Assembly (NCBI GenBank): GCA_033026295.1
Contig: CM065179.1
Location: 23,925,275-23,989,274, forward strand
DNA from: Channa striata
Lineage: Eukaryota; Chordata; Actinopteri; Anabantiformes; Channidae
DNA length: 64,000 nucleotides
Direction: 5' to 3'
Positions 33,894 through 47,304 of the stretch are shown here, piece by piece. Under the pieces are notes generated by a model. That model did not search any database. It saw only the letters and a list, made by a program, of their open reading frames with translations, and had not been told where the DNA came from. Every line of letters starts with the position of its first letter. Within the stretch, counting starts at the first letter, position 1. A program made the translations under genes and the position numbers.

Positions 33894-36800
33894 GTGACGT
33901 TAAGTTAGAAGATAAATTATCTAAAAACTAAATGCTACATACACCCTTACCATAGTAACCCCACATATCGAAGCGACTGGTTTTCCAAAGTGAAAGCTCA
34001 GAGCTTCGCTCATCAACACAAAGGGACACACCAAGTGACGGACTGAAGCCCCGGGAATGTGAAGAGGCTGGGATTCCACATATCCAGTGTTACCATTTTA
34101 GGTCTTTGTGGGGCAGAGACAAATGTGTTTTGGATGAGAGTCTTCGCATGTAGAGGACAACGTTTCATTACTATTTCTGCAAAGACTCAGGCCTTGACTG
34201 CAGACCACATATTATACTGCATTTCTGTGTCATTCTTTGTGATATTGTAAAGGCTTTAACCGAATTGTTGAGACAAGTTCAACTGCTCATCAGCACAAAA
34301 CGGCAGCTATTCAGTAAGTTGAAAGCTGTCTTTGTCAATGTCCCAATAAAAAACATTAATCCCTCAAAGACCACTAAGTCTGAAAGCCTGATTGGTCTCA
34401 GAGTCAATATGAGCTGTAAAATACTCTAAAGAATAAAGGCAGGATACACATCTGAAATGTCACGTTAACATTTATTGGCCTGGAACATGTTGTTACATAC
34501 ATTTTTAATATGTTGACATTATGAAAAATTCAGCCACTCACTTGACCTTTGCTTAACGTATCTTTGTGTTTCAATATGTGCTCATGGCTCCAGACTAACT
34601 CCCCCAGAACCATGTCCTTTTTAGGCTGCGTAGTTTATTTTAGACTTCTTTGAGTTCAGGCTGCATTTATTCCCCCAGTTTCCCTTTTTTATTATATGTC
34701 GTCTTTAAGAACAACTACATCCCAAACAAACTTTAATTCAAAGTCAACAAAATGCGATTGGGTTGGATTTGAGCATGATTGCTGTGGTCCAATTACAAGC
34801 TCACGCCCTCCTGTTCAGGCAGTGCTGGTTCGGTCACAGTTCACAATGTTGAGGTTTGTAAGAAAATTGACCCAACAGTGTCCGGAAAATCCAAGTGAGA
34901 TTACATTTTTATGCTTATGTTTTGTATAGCTGTAACGGCGAATGTTTCTCAATGTACTTGTGAAGAACCTTTATCTCAAATGAGTGTTTTTGTCCTGAGA
35001 AGTGTCTGCAGAGCTGCTCCAAGGTGACCTACTGTCTAACAGTAAACTGTAGAGAGCTAGACACACCCCATATTCATTTATGATAACCGTTTGGTAACAC
35101 GGGAAACAAAACTAACAGATCAAAACCACACATTTTCTGCAGTTCTTTATTAAAAAGTCTATGCTGTATTTTCACTCATCACAGTTTCATGAAAACACTT
35201 TTTCATTCTTTTCCAGCTCCTCATCATCAACCCATCCATCATTAGCTTTTAGAGTTGAGTAGCAGTATCAGCAGGTTCAGCAAAGGGGTCCAGATGCCCT
35301 TCTCCTGTGCTACATGTCCTATCTCATCTAACATTTACAGGCTAGGTGAGGTATATTAAATATTCTATTGAGCATGTTTAGGTTCTACCCCGGGGACTCA
35401 CACCAATTGGATTTGCCCTGAGATGAAAGAATTTCAGAATACCATACCCTGTTTCAGGACGTGGACACAGCCAGTGTTGCATGTGAAGCACACAGAGTCT
35501 CGTGGGGAACTCCTTTTTGTGTTCATTCGGGGTGTGTGCACAGATGTGTGTTCACGCTGGACACACTTGGTTTGTGAAGAGCACAGAAAGGAGTGAACAG
35601 GAACACACGGCATGGAAGAAAATGAGCTTTCAAAACTGAAAAACAATGATAGTGCTACTGTTTGTTTCAGCTGGTGTCGGCAGTGTGGCTAAATACACTG
35701 ATTAGACAATTATAAAGAAATGATTTTGGCATAAGCTCATGTTGGTTGCTTATGTTCTCAATGTTATTCTTTTGGTCTAAATAACGCTTTGAACATGGAC
35801 TGTTAAAGGTACAGCTTTGTCTTTTAGCTTATTTCTCTGTACACCACAAAAATACAAGTTAAAGTACTAATTTGCTGTACATTTAATTTATGTTTTATTT
35901 CCATTTAGATCAACCAAAGCCCAACTGATGTAAACAGTATTCAGAGTCATTCCTGAATGTTTTTAATAATACAAATTAAAATGGTCCACACAGATTTGTT
36001 AGAAATGATCACGATTAACTGTGCTGATATTCTCTGTAATTAGCATCACACACCTCCTCAGTTTTGAAATATTATTTACTGCAGCCTATTTAAACAGGAG
36101 AAGTAGACTCTAGTCATGTTTATTTAGTTTGACATTTATTATATTACCTAAAATATTCTGTTGAATTTAAAAAAATAAACAAATCTTAAGTCTTTTCTTT
36201 GTTTATGACTTTTGTCACTTTCAAGTTATTTCAGAGAAAATTGCAGGTCTGTGTCCATGGAAGATGAAACAAAGGTGCTTCATGAAAGAAACTTTAAGAG
36301 CGGCCAGCTACTTTTCAAGTGCAAATGGTGACACAAATATAACCCTTCAATAAGCTTTTGAGAAAACAAGTTAAAACCTTAAAATCCACAACGGAGGATG
36401 TGTTGAGTGGCTGGTGCTACAAACAGCAGAGGGCTCTGCTGTGACACGTTGGCTTCTCTCGCTCTCTTTCATCCACACACACTAAAGCCACAGCGTATTC
36501 TCAGTGACGCACAGCTGCCTCTCAGCCAACTCCTGTCTTGTCCAGACTGGCAGCATCATTTGCAGAGCTGCTCTACATAAAGCCATGCATGTCGACATCC
36601 GCGGTGGCGGCGTTCCGTTCAGGTAGTGCAACATTTATACGCGGGTCCCTAAAGGTGCATGTACGCAGATGAGGCGGGTGAGAAAAGGGAAGGATGAAAG
36701 TCAGATGGGTGGATGGGAGAGGCGGTGCAGGATATCAATTTCTACTTTCTCTTTAAGTAAAGTGGTGATTCTGCCCGAGTCTTTGATCACATTCGTCTGC

Positions 36801-38632
36801 CTGCCTGCCTGTTGTCCCCTGAGGCTCGGGGAGAGATGGAGAGATTCTCCTCTGATTCAGAACGCCCAGTTCTCTGGACCAAAGTAGGCCTCATGAATAA
36901 ATCATAAACTATGTAGTTAAGTTATGTAACAATGGCAGATGAATAGATGCAGCGTGGTAAAGTACAGTAGGAACAGGAGGGGTGGGGTTCAGTTTCTGTG
37001 TTCAAGCTGTGCTAAGGCACGTAAACAAACGCCTCTAAAGTGATAAAGTGGCACTCCAAAATATTTTCATATGGTGAATGTCTACTCCGCTGCTGTTAGT
37101 GACTGACGTTACGTGAAGCATTGCTATTTTAAAATGCAGGTATGATTGTGCTTCTTCGTTAGGAGACGTGGACCAAAGTAGTGGAGTGATTGACAAATAG
37201 GCTATTCTTCGAGCTGATGCTACTAAAGATGAATGCCCAGTGTAAATGCACTCACATGCTGAGGAATATTAAACCTGTCCTGACAATGTGCTGTGCAGTA
37301 TTTACAGAATATGGTGAGGAGGCTAAAATAGACATTAAAAAATTAAATACACATTTAGTTTATTTATAGCTTTGAGCTTCTCAACAGAGGTCACTCTGTA
37401 TTTGTGGACCCAAAATATATGATACACCTAGAAACCATCAGAAAGCAGGAAACAGAGGACGAGATGTGACTAATGGCGCATAAAGACAATCATTATCAAT
37501 TATTTCATGTTTCAATACAGTATTGTGTTTGTCAAGCAGTGTGTATTCTAGCCTCTTGATTTTCTGTTCTTTTTTGAACTTTCACAAAACAGCAGCGACC
37601 GTCACCTCAAGTGGTAATTATGGGATATTGGATTTTTCTATTCCATGATTCTTTAGGGCCAGTTATGTTAATGAGGTTACCTTCAGCTGATTGAGGGCAA
37701 TTTAAAGTCAGCAGGAGCAGTGTTGTAATGTGCCTCAATTTTGTCATGTGGGTCTAAAAAGACCTTGTCCCTATATCTGTTGGAATGATAGTAGGATACA
37801 ATAACATGCTTCCAGACAATATGTTTCTAAAATCTGACCTTGTATGACAACATCCAGTTTGGCAGCAGCATTAAGCTCTTTATTGGATGTGTTTAGCCAG
37901 AAGTTATTCACTTTCAAAACCACCTTTAATTTTGACCAAAGTACTTTTCTTGTCTAAACCCTAACCACAAATCTGTCTGTGTCTGTCTCTATTACAGGCG
38001 ACACACTAACTTACAGCCTTGGACCATTCCAACCAAAGAACTTAAACAATGTGATTCTGAATGTAGAGGGGCTCTGGTAGATGGGGGACAACTGTTGTCA
38101 CTAACAACCAGACACAGTCACAGCAACGGGATAGGAGACATCAGGGAATGGAAGAAAGCTGTTGTTGGTGATTTAACAAGGTGAACAAGAGAAATTAGTC
38201 TAACATAGACTAATGTGTTCCCTGACCTATACTGTTGTCGTGGTCACCAACAAACACGTAATAGTTCCTAAAGTCAGGGTTCAGTTGTCCTGATTGGGAA
38301 GGTACCTGACAAGGAGAAGTACATTTAAAAACTCCTTACCATGCTCTCAAATGTCAGCGGCTACTCCACTGTGGTTCTTTTTCTACAGCAGCACGATCCT
38401 GGTTCAGTACAGTGCTGGAGAGCAACCGCGTGGAGGAGGATGGGGCATGTATGAATACATTCATCAGTGCAGACAATAGTACCCAGTTGAATTTGTAAAC
38501 ACAGTTTATTATACATTATATATTATATACTATTCAACATTATTGTTGTTATGCTTCATACATTTTTGCCTAAACTTTCCCTCCATCCTTCACCAAAGAA
38601 CACACCAGGGCCTTTCTACTTTTTCTTCCACT

Positions 38633-38636
38633 AAAA

Positions 38637-38667
<31 letters not shown>

Positions 38668-38669
38668 TA
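38633..38669. repeat. A-run followed by (TA)n
   Basis: About 13 A residues are followed by a pure TA tract of about 25 bases. It may be a decayed poly(A) tail or simple-sequence slippage. No retroposon body can be recognised to its left. Confidence 0.9.
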
Positions 38670-39331
38670 GTGATTTTAACAAGGATAAAGTCAACCAAGG
38701 GCTTCAGAGCAGAGGGAATTGAGAGAGAAAAAAATGCTGTGGGCTGGAGTTGGACTGGGGTTCAGCTGGCAGCTCTGCCTCTCTTGTGACAATGAGCAGT
38801 TTACTGTCTTTAGGCCAAGAGCAAACCGCACTCCTGTGCCAAAGTAGAGCTTCTCGCAACACTCACAGTTCAAGGTTCAAGCATGTTTGTAGGAAATTAG
38901 GTAATTAGATTTACCATAGAAAAGGAGCCAGGGAACACAGTCAATTTCCAGAAACTGCACCTGGAGTCTCAAAAGGTAAGAAGCAAGGAAGGGATAGTAG
39001 CAGCCTTTAGGTTAAATAAAACAGAGCTTCAAATCATCAGCACTGCACTAGCAGGATTCTAAAGGTCCGGGTTTGTCCTATTTTCAGGCACTGTTGATTT
39101 CTTGTGAAGTAAATTCATGGACTTTTATTACAAAAAACCTTCCACACAGACTGCTATTCATGCAAGGACTCTCACACAGCCAGCACCCATGGTCAGTGCC
39201 AGGACTAATATTTACAGACACAAGACATGCAATGAGCTGGTTTCTGGAAGACATCTTTTCCCTGCTTCAACGAGCCTGAGCTTTAAGAACAGATGGTCCC
39301 ATCAGCCATTCTCCTGTCCAAATATACTTCA

Positions 39332-39335
<4 letters not shown>

Positions 39336-39369
<34 letters not shown>
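39336..39369. repeat. (GT)n microsatellite
   Basis: A GT tract of about 34 bases. It produces the Cys/Val tail of the plus-strand frame 39117-39371, which is not a gene. Confidence 0.95.
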
Positions 39370-40287
39370 GATTATACTGACACAGAGCAAAATCAAAGAA
39401 CATTTTTCTTCTCTCCTAAAGACAAGCAATTATGAACATACATAATTGGCAAAGCTTTAATTGGATAAACACAGAGTTAAACCTCCATTACCCACGACTG
39501 AGTTTGACAACAGTGTAGAGGAAATACAGATGGATCTGAAAACATTAACCTGTCACACAGCTATCATTATCTTCTTTAGATAATCATAACTAAATGAAAA
39601 CCCTTTGAAACTAAAAAGACGTGAGGATGCATCTATGTATCGCTCTCATTACCAGGTCACAGCGTAAATTCCCAGGAGGAAAAAAATTAACCAATTCAAA
39701 GTTCCCACAATTCAAACTCAGCTCATGTTCTGGAGGACGATTTAAGGATGTGCCGGTGAGTGGCTGTGGCTTCAGCTCGTGCTTATTATCTGCTCGAAGC
39801 CTCGTTAGATCACAGAGCGTGACATATTGAGGAGAAGTGAATGAGAACCCTCAGACATGGTGCTAATTAATTCACACTTTGGTGCCCCTGTGCCTGCTGT
39901 CTCTGCATGGCATTGCATGACATATGTAGCCCGGAAGATTGATACTGCAAATGGTGGCGCTCAGCCATGCTCATTACAGCAGCAGATGGCCACATGTATG
40001 TGTGTGCGTGCGTTTCATGAGGGGTCAAAAACCAATATAGACACATAGTCAGCAGCAGATTGACAGACTGTTATTTAGTATAGCTCATCCATGTTAAAGA
40101 GGACATGAGAACAATCTTTCTGAAGGTAATATTCACTCTGTACATGTTTGCATGTAGAAGCGTCATAAAATCAAAGCTTAATGAAGAAGATGAATTCCTT
40201 AATGATAACAACTGCCCCTGTAAAAAAATGAGCAAACATATGTGAGGAAGCTGCAGCAGCATTCGAATGGCACGTTCATCTCAACTA

Positions 40288-40437
40288 CTGTGGTGCAGTA
40301 GGTAGCACTGTCATCCACCAATCCTACACTTGTTTGTTTCATGTGTATGTGAGTATGAATGGGTAAATGAGAAGAAGTGTGAACCACTTTGAGTATTAAT
40401 AGGTGGAAAAATGCTATATAAGTGCAGACCATTTAAT
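40288..40437 (+). repeat. SINE family B, internally deleted copy
   Basis: TGGTGCAGTAGGTAGCACTG and CATCCACCAATCC from the head are followed directly by GTATGTGAGTATGAATGGGT and the 3' end ACCACTTTGAGTATTAATAG GTGG...TGCTATATAAGTGCAGACC ATTTA. The B-box and the CTTGAGCAAGACACTG block are missing. It ends about 80 bases before the start of the RTE-like LINE copy 2. Confidence 0.62.
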
Positions 40438-40514
40438 TTATTTGGACGTGCATACACCAGAAAACATAGTAACGTATAAATAAAGCTTCGTATTTGGTTG
40501 CACATTAATCTAGC

Positions 40515-41984
40515 CACAAGGGTTGCAAGCCAGTGACTTCTGTGCCGGTCCCAAGCCCGGATAAATAGAGAGAGTTGCGTCAGGAAGGGCATCCGGCTTA
40601 AAACTTGCCAAGTACAACCATGCGAGTCATCCATAGCACTTTCATACCGGATCGGTCGAGGCCCGGGTCAACAACAACCGCCACCGGTGCTGTTAACCTG
40701 CAGGGTGCCGGTGGAAATTGGACTACTGTTGGTCGAAGAAGGAGAGGAGGCAGAAGGGTTTGTGGACAGAGAGAGAAGAGGAAAGGCAGGAGCTTAGATC
40801 TGAGAGTAGGGACTCTTAACGTTGGCACAATGACAGGGAAAGGTAGAGAGCTGGCAGACATGATGGAGAGAATTCGCTTTGAGATTGTTGAAGGAAAAGT
40901 ACAGAGATGGTCAGAAGGAGCTGCATTGTGTCTTTGTGGATTTAGAGAAGGCGTATGACAGGGTGCCGAGGGAGGAGCTGTGGTACTGTATGAGGATGTC
41001 GGGAGTGGCAGAGAAGTACGTCAGAGTAGTCCAGGACATGTATGAGAGGAGCATGACGGTGGTGAGATGTGCCGTAGGTCAGACAGAGGAGTTCAAGGTG
41101 GAGGTGGGACTACACCAAGGATCGGCTTTGAGTCCCTTCTTGTTTGCTATGCTGATGGACAGGTTGACAGATGAGGTCAGACAGAAATCTCCCTGGACAA
41201 TGATGTTTGCAGATGACATTGTGATTTGCAGTGAGAGTAGAGAGCAGGTGGAGGAACAGCTGGAGAGGTGGAGGTTTGCTCTGGAAAGAAGAGGTATGAA
41301 AGTCAGTCGTAGTAAGACAGAATACATGTGTGTAAACGAGAGGGAGCCAGGTAGAAGAGTGAGGTTACAGGGGGCTGAGGTGAAGAAGGTGCAGGAGTTT
41401 AAGTACTTGGGGTCAACAGTTCAGTGTGATGGGGAGTGTGGAAAAGAGGTGAAGAGGCGAGTGCAGGCGGGTTGGAATGGGTGGAGGAAAGTGTCAGGAG
41501 TGTTGTGTGACAGAAGAGTGTCAGCAAGACTCAAAGGAAAGGTGAACAGGACAGTGGTGAGACCAGCTCTGCTCTGTGGGTTAGAGACAGTAGCAGTGAG
41601 AAAGAGACAAGAGGCAGAGATGGAAGCAGCAGAGATGAAGATGTTGAGGTTCTCCTTAGGAGTGACAAGGTTGGACAGAATAAGGAACGAGTTCATCAGA
41701 GGGACAGCGCACGTCGCCTGTGTTAGCAACAAAGTCAGAGAGGCCAGACTGAGAAGGTTTGGACATGTGCAGAGGAGGGATAGTGAATATATTGGTAGAA
41801 GGATGTTGGAGATGGAGCTGCCAGGCAAGAGGGCGAGAGGACGACCAAGGAGGAGGTATATGGATGTTCTAACAGAGGACATGAGGTTAGCTGGTGTCAG
41901 AGAGGAAGATGCCCAGGATAGAGTGAAGTGGAAACGGATGATTCGCTGTGGCGACCCCTGATGGGAAAAGCCCAAAGAGAAGTA
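40515..41984 (+). mobile_element. RTE-like non-LTR retrotransposon, internally deleted copy 2 with intact 360-codon frame
   Basis: The 5' end is present: GGGTTGCAAGCCAGTGAC, CCGGTCCCAAGCCCGG, then a frame with RVGTLNVGTMTGKGRELADM, the first block of an AP-type endonuclease. At about 40870 the sequence jumps to the reverse transcriptase (TTCGCTTTGAG), losing almost all the endonuclease and the RT fingers; the two parts are out of frame. The downstream frame 40879-41961 has VFVDLEKAYDRVP (Asp at residue 21 of the frame), LHQGSALSPFLF (78-89), the catalytic FADD (110-113), KYLGSTV, and the C-terminal FGHVQRRDSEYIGRRML and RGRPRRRYMDV blocks, without stop or frameshift. It ends in GGCGACCCCTGATGGGAAAA. 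Without endonuclease and fingers it cannot move by itself. Confidence 0.9.
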
Positions 41985-42009
41985 GATTTTGTTGCACACT
42001 CTTTATTTG

Positions 42010-42390
42010 CAGTAACTGCGTCAAGCTTGTGATTTACTGACTTATGACCAAATTGTTGGATTCTTGCTTTTGCTGCAACCCTCCTCAGTTTTGGTGGAAT
42101 CCTGTTTTCATCTCCTCTTCAGAAGGTGAAATGCATGTTCATTTGGGTTGGCACCATTAACATCTTAGCCTTTCTGCATAAAACTCCTCCCAATCCCAGC
42201 GGGGGCCATTTATTGTTGTTTATTGCTTTACCAGAAATATCTGTCAGTTACATGTTTATCCTTACTCAAATTGGGGTCATCTGAAAAAAAAAGTTCTACT
42301 TTGTTTAACATTTAACATTAACGTTTTCAGTGTAGAGCAACAACAAATTAACTTGCCCTTTCTGTTTGAATACTTTTGGAGAGGATTGTA
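42010..42390. repeat. Possible DNA-transposon relic (weak)
   Basis: CAGAAGGTGAAATGCATGTT CATTTGGGTT and the later TTTGAATACTTTTGGAGAGG recall phrases from Tc1/mariner-type fish elements in minus orientation. No protein block can be read, and no ends were found, so the call is tentative. Confidence 0.2.
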
Positions 42391-43139
42391 CATGTTAAAG
42401 ATCATATGAGTTGCGCTCTCTAAAGCGTAAATTCACCATGTACATGTATGCATGATATTTCTGAAACAAACAGAAAGTGCTGCTCTTCAGTCATCTAAAC
42501 CTCACTTTACATGCCAGTGGTGAAAGTGCAGCTTTCTTCTTAGTTCATATGCATTGAAAAGGAAGAGCAAGGAGTATGTTCAAGCATTTTGCAAGGGTCA
42601 GTTTTGCATTTCAAAACGGAAAAATACAAAACGGAAAAGAATATTAAAAGGAGAAGTTAGCGAAGGAGATGAATTACCCATTGAACTTAACCCAGTTTGT
42701 GTATAAAGTGCAAATGCATATGAAGAAGCTGCAGTGAATGAGTTCACAAGTACGTATAATCAATCAATTCTACAGTGAAATTAAAAGGACAGCTAGGTCT
42801 TTTTATTTCACAAATTGTCCCATAAAACGAATACACACTCAAATATTTATACTCAGGTGGTGCTGAACAGCTCTCATTAAATGTTTTGCAATCTTGTCAT
42901 TTCATTAGTGATTGGGTAATTACCTGCTGCCTCAGTAAATCCAGTCATCAGAGCAGTCGAAGCTTCTCATGTGTACTTCAGCACTACTTCATTTGCACTC
43001 ATTCTTTTCAGCTTTTAGACACAGTAGATACTAGAATGTAAGTGGCCCTGAAGCTTCAGTCACTGCCGATGAAAGCAGCCACACGGAACTCCTGAGTTGG
43101 GGTTGAAGCGGGTGATGGGTTTGGCAATATCTGCAGACT

Positions 43140-43330
43140 TTTTGAAGATGGAGGGTACATTTGACTCTAAATGTACTCTCTGAAAATAGGTGACATTATT
43201 GTACCTTTAGGGCTACAACAGCTTGACACTAGGCCTGTACCCTCAAGAAGGCCACATTTGAATCGTAAGGTCCAATAATTCACCCAGTCGGGAACATTCC
43301 TGTACATTGTACCTTTGGGGGCAGAAAGGA
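43140..43330. repeat. Tandem-like repeat with TGTACCTTT(A/G)GGG words (weak)
   Basis: GGTACATTTGACTC, ATTGTACCTTTAGGGC, CCTGTACCCTCAAGAAGG and ATTGTACCTTTGGGGGC recur at irregular spacing within 190 bases. Similar GTACC-rich repeats occur in fish genomes. I cannot name the family. Confidence 0.35.
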
Positions 43331-44518
43331 ACTGCTAATGTAGCTCTATTTCTGATCGTGTGGGCAACAGCTGCACTTTGACACAAGACTTTGATTCTGT
43401 TTCAAAGCAAAAAAAGAGTAAGAACATACGCGCAGTTTTTCTCTATTAAGTTGGAATCTTTCTTAACCCTAATAAATAATGAGATATAAAAAACGGGATA
43501 AAACCACTATATAACTGGCCATTTACCAAAATGCAAATATTAGCATGCCCAAATGTGCCTCAGCCTTTTGAAGTTTAATTTTCAATCAAAATAAAATGCC
43601 TTCTTTGGAATCCAATCCAAAGAATAAACAATAAGGGGCAGAAGCAGTGGGGCTCTGCCCTAACAGTGCCTCCGTGTGGGTCAAATGCAAGCTCCTCCGT
43701 GCCTCCAGCCTCGCATACACGTGTTAGGGTAAGGAAATCATTAAAATGGCCCAACATAGATTTGTAATTATTAATGCAGTGACTGTTTTAATCAATCACT
43801 CTCAAAATTGCTTTTGCTACTAGAAATTTAGAAGCCTGCAACTTGGCATCAAGATGCCTTTTTGGACTGGCATTTTATGGAGTGTCCGAAAAGTCAATTT
43901 CAAGCTCTGCTGATGACACAAGGCAGTGCAGCACATTATAGTAAATCTCTGAGGGTTGTGCATGGTGAACCAAGAAGAGAAGGCCTAATCACTTTCCATG
44001 TATTCTGTTGATTTATAATGGAAGATTTTAAGAAAACAATCAACAAAGCATTCCAGGATTATTTGTCCTCTAATTAATTTGATTTTAAATGTCAAACATG
44101 TAATATTACACTGTGCCAACATTCTACATATCATGAAATATACAGGACCAGCTTCAATAACCCTCTGTGATAGTGAACCTCAATAACATGCATTGTTTTG
44201 ATGGGGTGTTGGTATGTGTTTTTTTGTAAAATTTAAATTTAACCTTTTACTGACCTTAAGGTGGTAAAAGCACAGTCACACACACTTACACACACTCAGG
44301 CTGACATTTACAGTGTGCAAATTGCATTTCTTAGGTTTCTTGCATCTGCATACTTTGTGAAAACTGGATGTCTGTAGTTTTCAACCAGTTCCTGAATTGG
44401 TGCCGTGCCCTTCAGTAAGTCACTCAACCTTCATTGTCAGCACACAGCTTCCAGGCCAAGTGGTTCCGTGTTGCTGTGTTTGTACAAAAGCTTGTCTCAC
44501 TGGGGTTTGTATATGGAT

Positions 44519-44546
44519 GTGTGTGTGTGTGTGTGTGTGTGTGTGT
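44519..44546. repeat. (GT)n microsatellite
   Basis: A GT tract of about 28 bases. The overlapping frame at 44434-44718 is shaped by it and shows no domain. Confidence 0.93.
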
Positions 44547-46318
44547 CAGCAAAAACAACAGCAGGTCTTTTAGAATAAATCACCCATTGCACAATCTTTA
44601 CACGTCCTCATGTTGCAGCATTCAAACAACTACACCTGTTTTTCATATTGCCAAAGCTGACAGGTATGTATTAAAAAAAGCATGCAAAGCATTTTTAACA
44701 GTTTTTGTAGCTTGGTAAAGCTATGTATGCACAGCATCAGAGAGGAGAAAAAACAGTTATGTTGGGAATGCTGTATCTGTCACTACTAAAGCAGGATTTC
44801 TAAGGTCAGGAATCACCTGACTTGATAAAAGAGAAAAAGGAGCATGATAGTGAAAGTAGGAAATGAGGATAAGGCTTGGGAAATTGATGACATACAGGAC
44901 AAAGAAGGAGGGAAAAAGGTGACGAGAAAGAGGAAACAAAGATCATAAAGAGCAGGAGTGGTTGTGAGGATAAATGCAGAAAAGATAGAGGGAAGATGAA
45001 TGGAGGAGAAAAGCAGATAAGGTATAAAGGAAGAGAGAGGTCATAAGAAATGAGGAAAAGAGGAAAAGGTAAAAAAAAAAGAGGAAACAACATCAGACAG
45101 GAGCGAGTGGAGAGGAGTGCCATTAAAAGAATCAAATGTTCTTTGTGCTCCCAGGAAACATATGGTGCTCCTGCTAACTCAAAGACAGATACAGAGCCAA
45201 TTGAAGTATGCGCTGCAAAAAGAAAGTGAAGAATACAGCAGGTTTTTGGGAGATGTCCCAGATTTGAAGTGATGAGAACACAGACAACACAGTCATGCAT
45301 ATGTCCCTGGTGGATCATTTGCTCTACATAATGCTTGGCATTAACGCTCGTCAGTGCTAACACATGTACCGAGTGCTATCAGCTTATTGTAACTTAAATG
45401 CCAACGACTTTTGCACTACTGAACAAAACGTATGAGCACAATTTTATGCCTGCAAAGCAACTGTCAGAGAATCATTTATCCACAAATAATCATTTGCATT
45501 TCAGTATATTAAAGAGCTAATAGAAGATGATGAGGTTATATTAAATGCCCTACATCCAGACACTTGTTGTCTGGTTAGACCGATCCCCCATGGGAGAGCG
45601 TGTGGGTTTGTACAGACGGTGCTTGACTGACATCAAATCCAAGCTAACAGAATAATATGAAGAGAGGGAGACTCAGATCAGAAATGGAACACGCAAAGCC
45701 AAAATTAAAATCAAACGCAAACACACCTTTATCATTTTTATTAGTGCAGTGAATTATGCCTCACATGATGCAAGCATATCCCTTCTCCACCCAACTCCAA
45801 AACAGTTCTGGGAGGACTATAATGTACATCATCCAGGAGGGTGGAGTTTGAAACCCTTCAAATAAAAAACACCTCGCAGATTTGACTGGTATGATTCCTT
45901 TACGTGGTATCATTTGTTATCATGCTGATAGGTATTACCCAGTAGGTCAACTACCTGACATTGTGGATATTGTCAGGGAGCAACGGGGTATATTTAGGAA
46001 TGTAGTACATATGACAGCAGCAAGAAAAAGTGGCTGTGAGTCGTGTAAAGGTTAAGCTATAAGGGAAATGTCCAGAAGGAGGGGGTTGGGGGACAAAAAA
46101 TAAAGAAATAAAAAAACAAAAAATATTGTTACTTTAGAGATCTGCATCGTGTGTGCCTAAACCTACCCATGTAATACTGCATCATAATGACCATCTGACC
46201 CATATCTATGGTGCTAATAACATCAGATGATGAAAAATATGTGAAGTTAGTTCCCAAAAGACTCTTTTACACTAAACATTAGGGCTTCGAATCTCAGGTG
46301 TTACAACACTTACAATTG

Positions 46319-46462
46319 TAAATGGTCTGCACTCATACAGCACCTTCCTACCTTTAGAGATAATGAGCAGTTTCTCATTTACCCATTTTCACTCCTAAAG
46401 CTCTCTCAAACACACATGAGGAACCAGGAAATGAACCAACAACCCTGCGATTGGTGGGCCTC
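46319..46462 (-). repeat. SINE family B, minus orientation, decayed
   Basis: The plus strand begins AAATGGTCTGCACTCATACA GCACCTTCC, then CATTTACCCATTTTCACTC, and ends at GAACCAACAACCCTGCGATT GGTGGG, matching the reversed 3' end and part of the head of family B. The middle is shortened. It directly abuts the L2-like LINE that starts at about 46465. Confidence 0.6.
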
Positions 46463-46464
46463 TG

Positions 46465-47304
46465 ACCTTCATTAGCTTCTCTCCATTGGCTTCCCATTAA
46501 ATGTAAAATAGAATTTAAAACCCTTCTTCTTATCTATAAAGCTCTAAACGGTCAAGCTCCATCATACCTAAAAGATCTCCTTGTACCATATCATCCTATT
46601 AGACCACTTCGGTCCCAAAATGTAGGCCTACTTGTGGTTCCACGAATGGGAAGCAGAGCCTTTAGCTATCAAGCTCCTCTCCTGTGGAACCAGCTCCCGG
46701 TCCAGATTCGGGAAGCAGACACCCTCTCTACTTTTAAGACTAGGCTCAAAACCTTCCTCTTCAATAAAGCTTATAGTTGGTTATAGTCATGCTGCTATAG
46801 GCTTAGACTGCTGGGGGACTCTGCACTGTGCCACTTCCTCTTCTCTTCATTCTCTCCTCTCACCCCACATCTATAATGTCACCACTGTATGACATTAACT
46901 CTGTGTCTTCTTTCTCCCGTAGTCGTCTTTCTCCCTCTCTGTCCCCGTCTCTCTCTCCCTGTCTTCAGGTGTCCCCGGATTTGGCGTTGTGTGTCAGCTA
47001 CTGGTCCCACTAACCTGCCCAATGTTTTGTTGTTGCTTTCGTTGCTCTGTTCTTATCTCTCTTCACATTCCACTCAGCCCAACCGGTCAAGGCAGATGGC
47101 CGTCCACCCTGAGCCTGGTTCTGCTGGAGGTTTCTTCCGGTAAAGGGAGCTTTTCCTCTCCACTGTTGCCTATGGCTGCTCAGGGGGGATTTGTTGGGTT
47201 TTCTCTACATGTTTGTATAGTCTTGACTTTATGTAAAGTGCCTTGAGATGACTTTGAGTAAATTGGTGCTATATAGATAAAGTTGAATTGAATTGAATTG
47301 AATG
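46465..47304 (+). pseudogene. L2/CR1-like LINE, 3' end with last coding section and UTR
   Basis: Read from 46481 the plus strand encodes LHWLPIKCKIEFKTLLLIYK, ALNGQAPSYLKDLL, PRMGSRAFSYQAPLLWNQLP and TFKTRLKTFLFNKAYSWL: the C-terminal part of an L2/CR1-type polymerase protein, uninterrupted up to TAG at about 46786. The 3' UTR carries GGTCAAGGCAGATGGCCGTC, GAGGTTTCTTCCGGTAAAGG and GTGCCTTGAGATGACTTTGA, and ends TGCTATATAGATAAAGTTGA followed by (ATTGA)n. The well-kept coding end suggests a fairly young, 5'-truncated insertion. The frames 46632-47246 are shifted and not real. Confidence 0.84.

Noticed and set aside
44806..45363. Minus-strand 185-codon frame rich in Leu, Ser and Phe
   Set aside because: It is the reverse of a purine-rich (GAGGAAA) plus strand stretch at 44820-45110, so the hydrophobic look comes from base composition.
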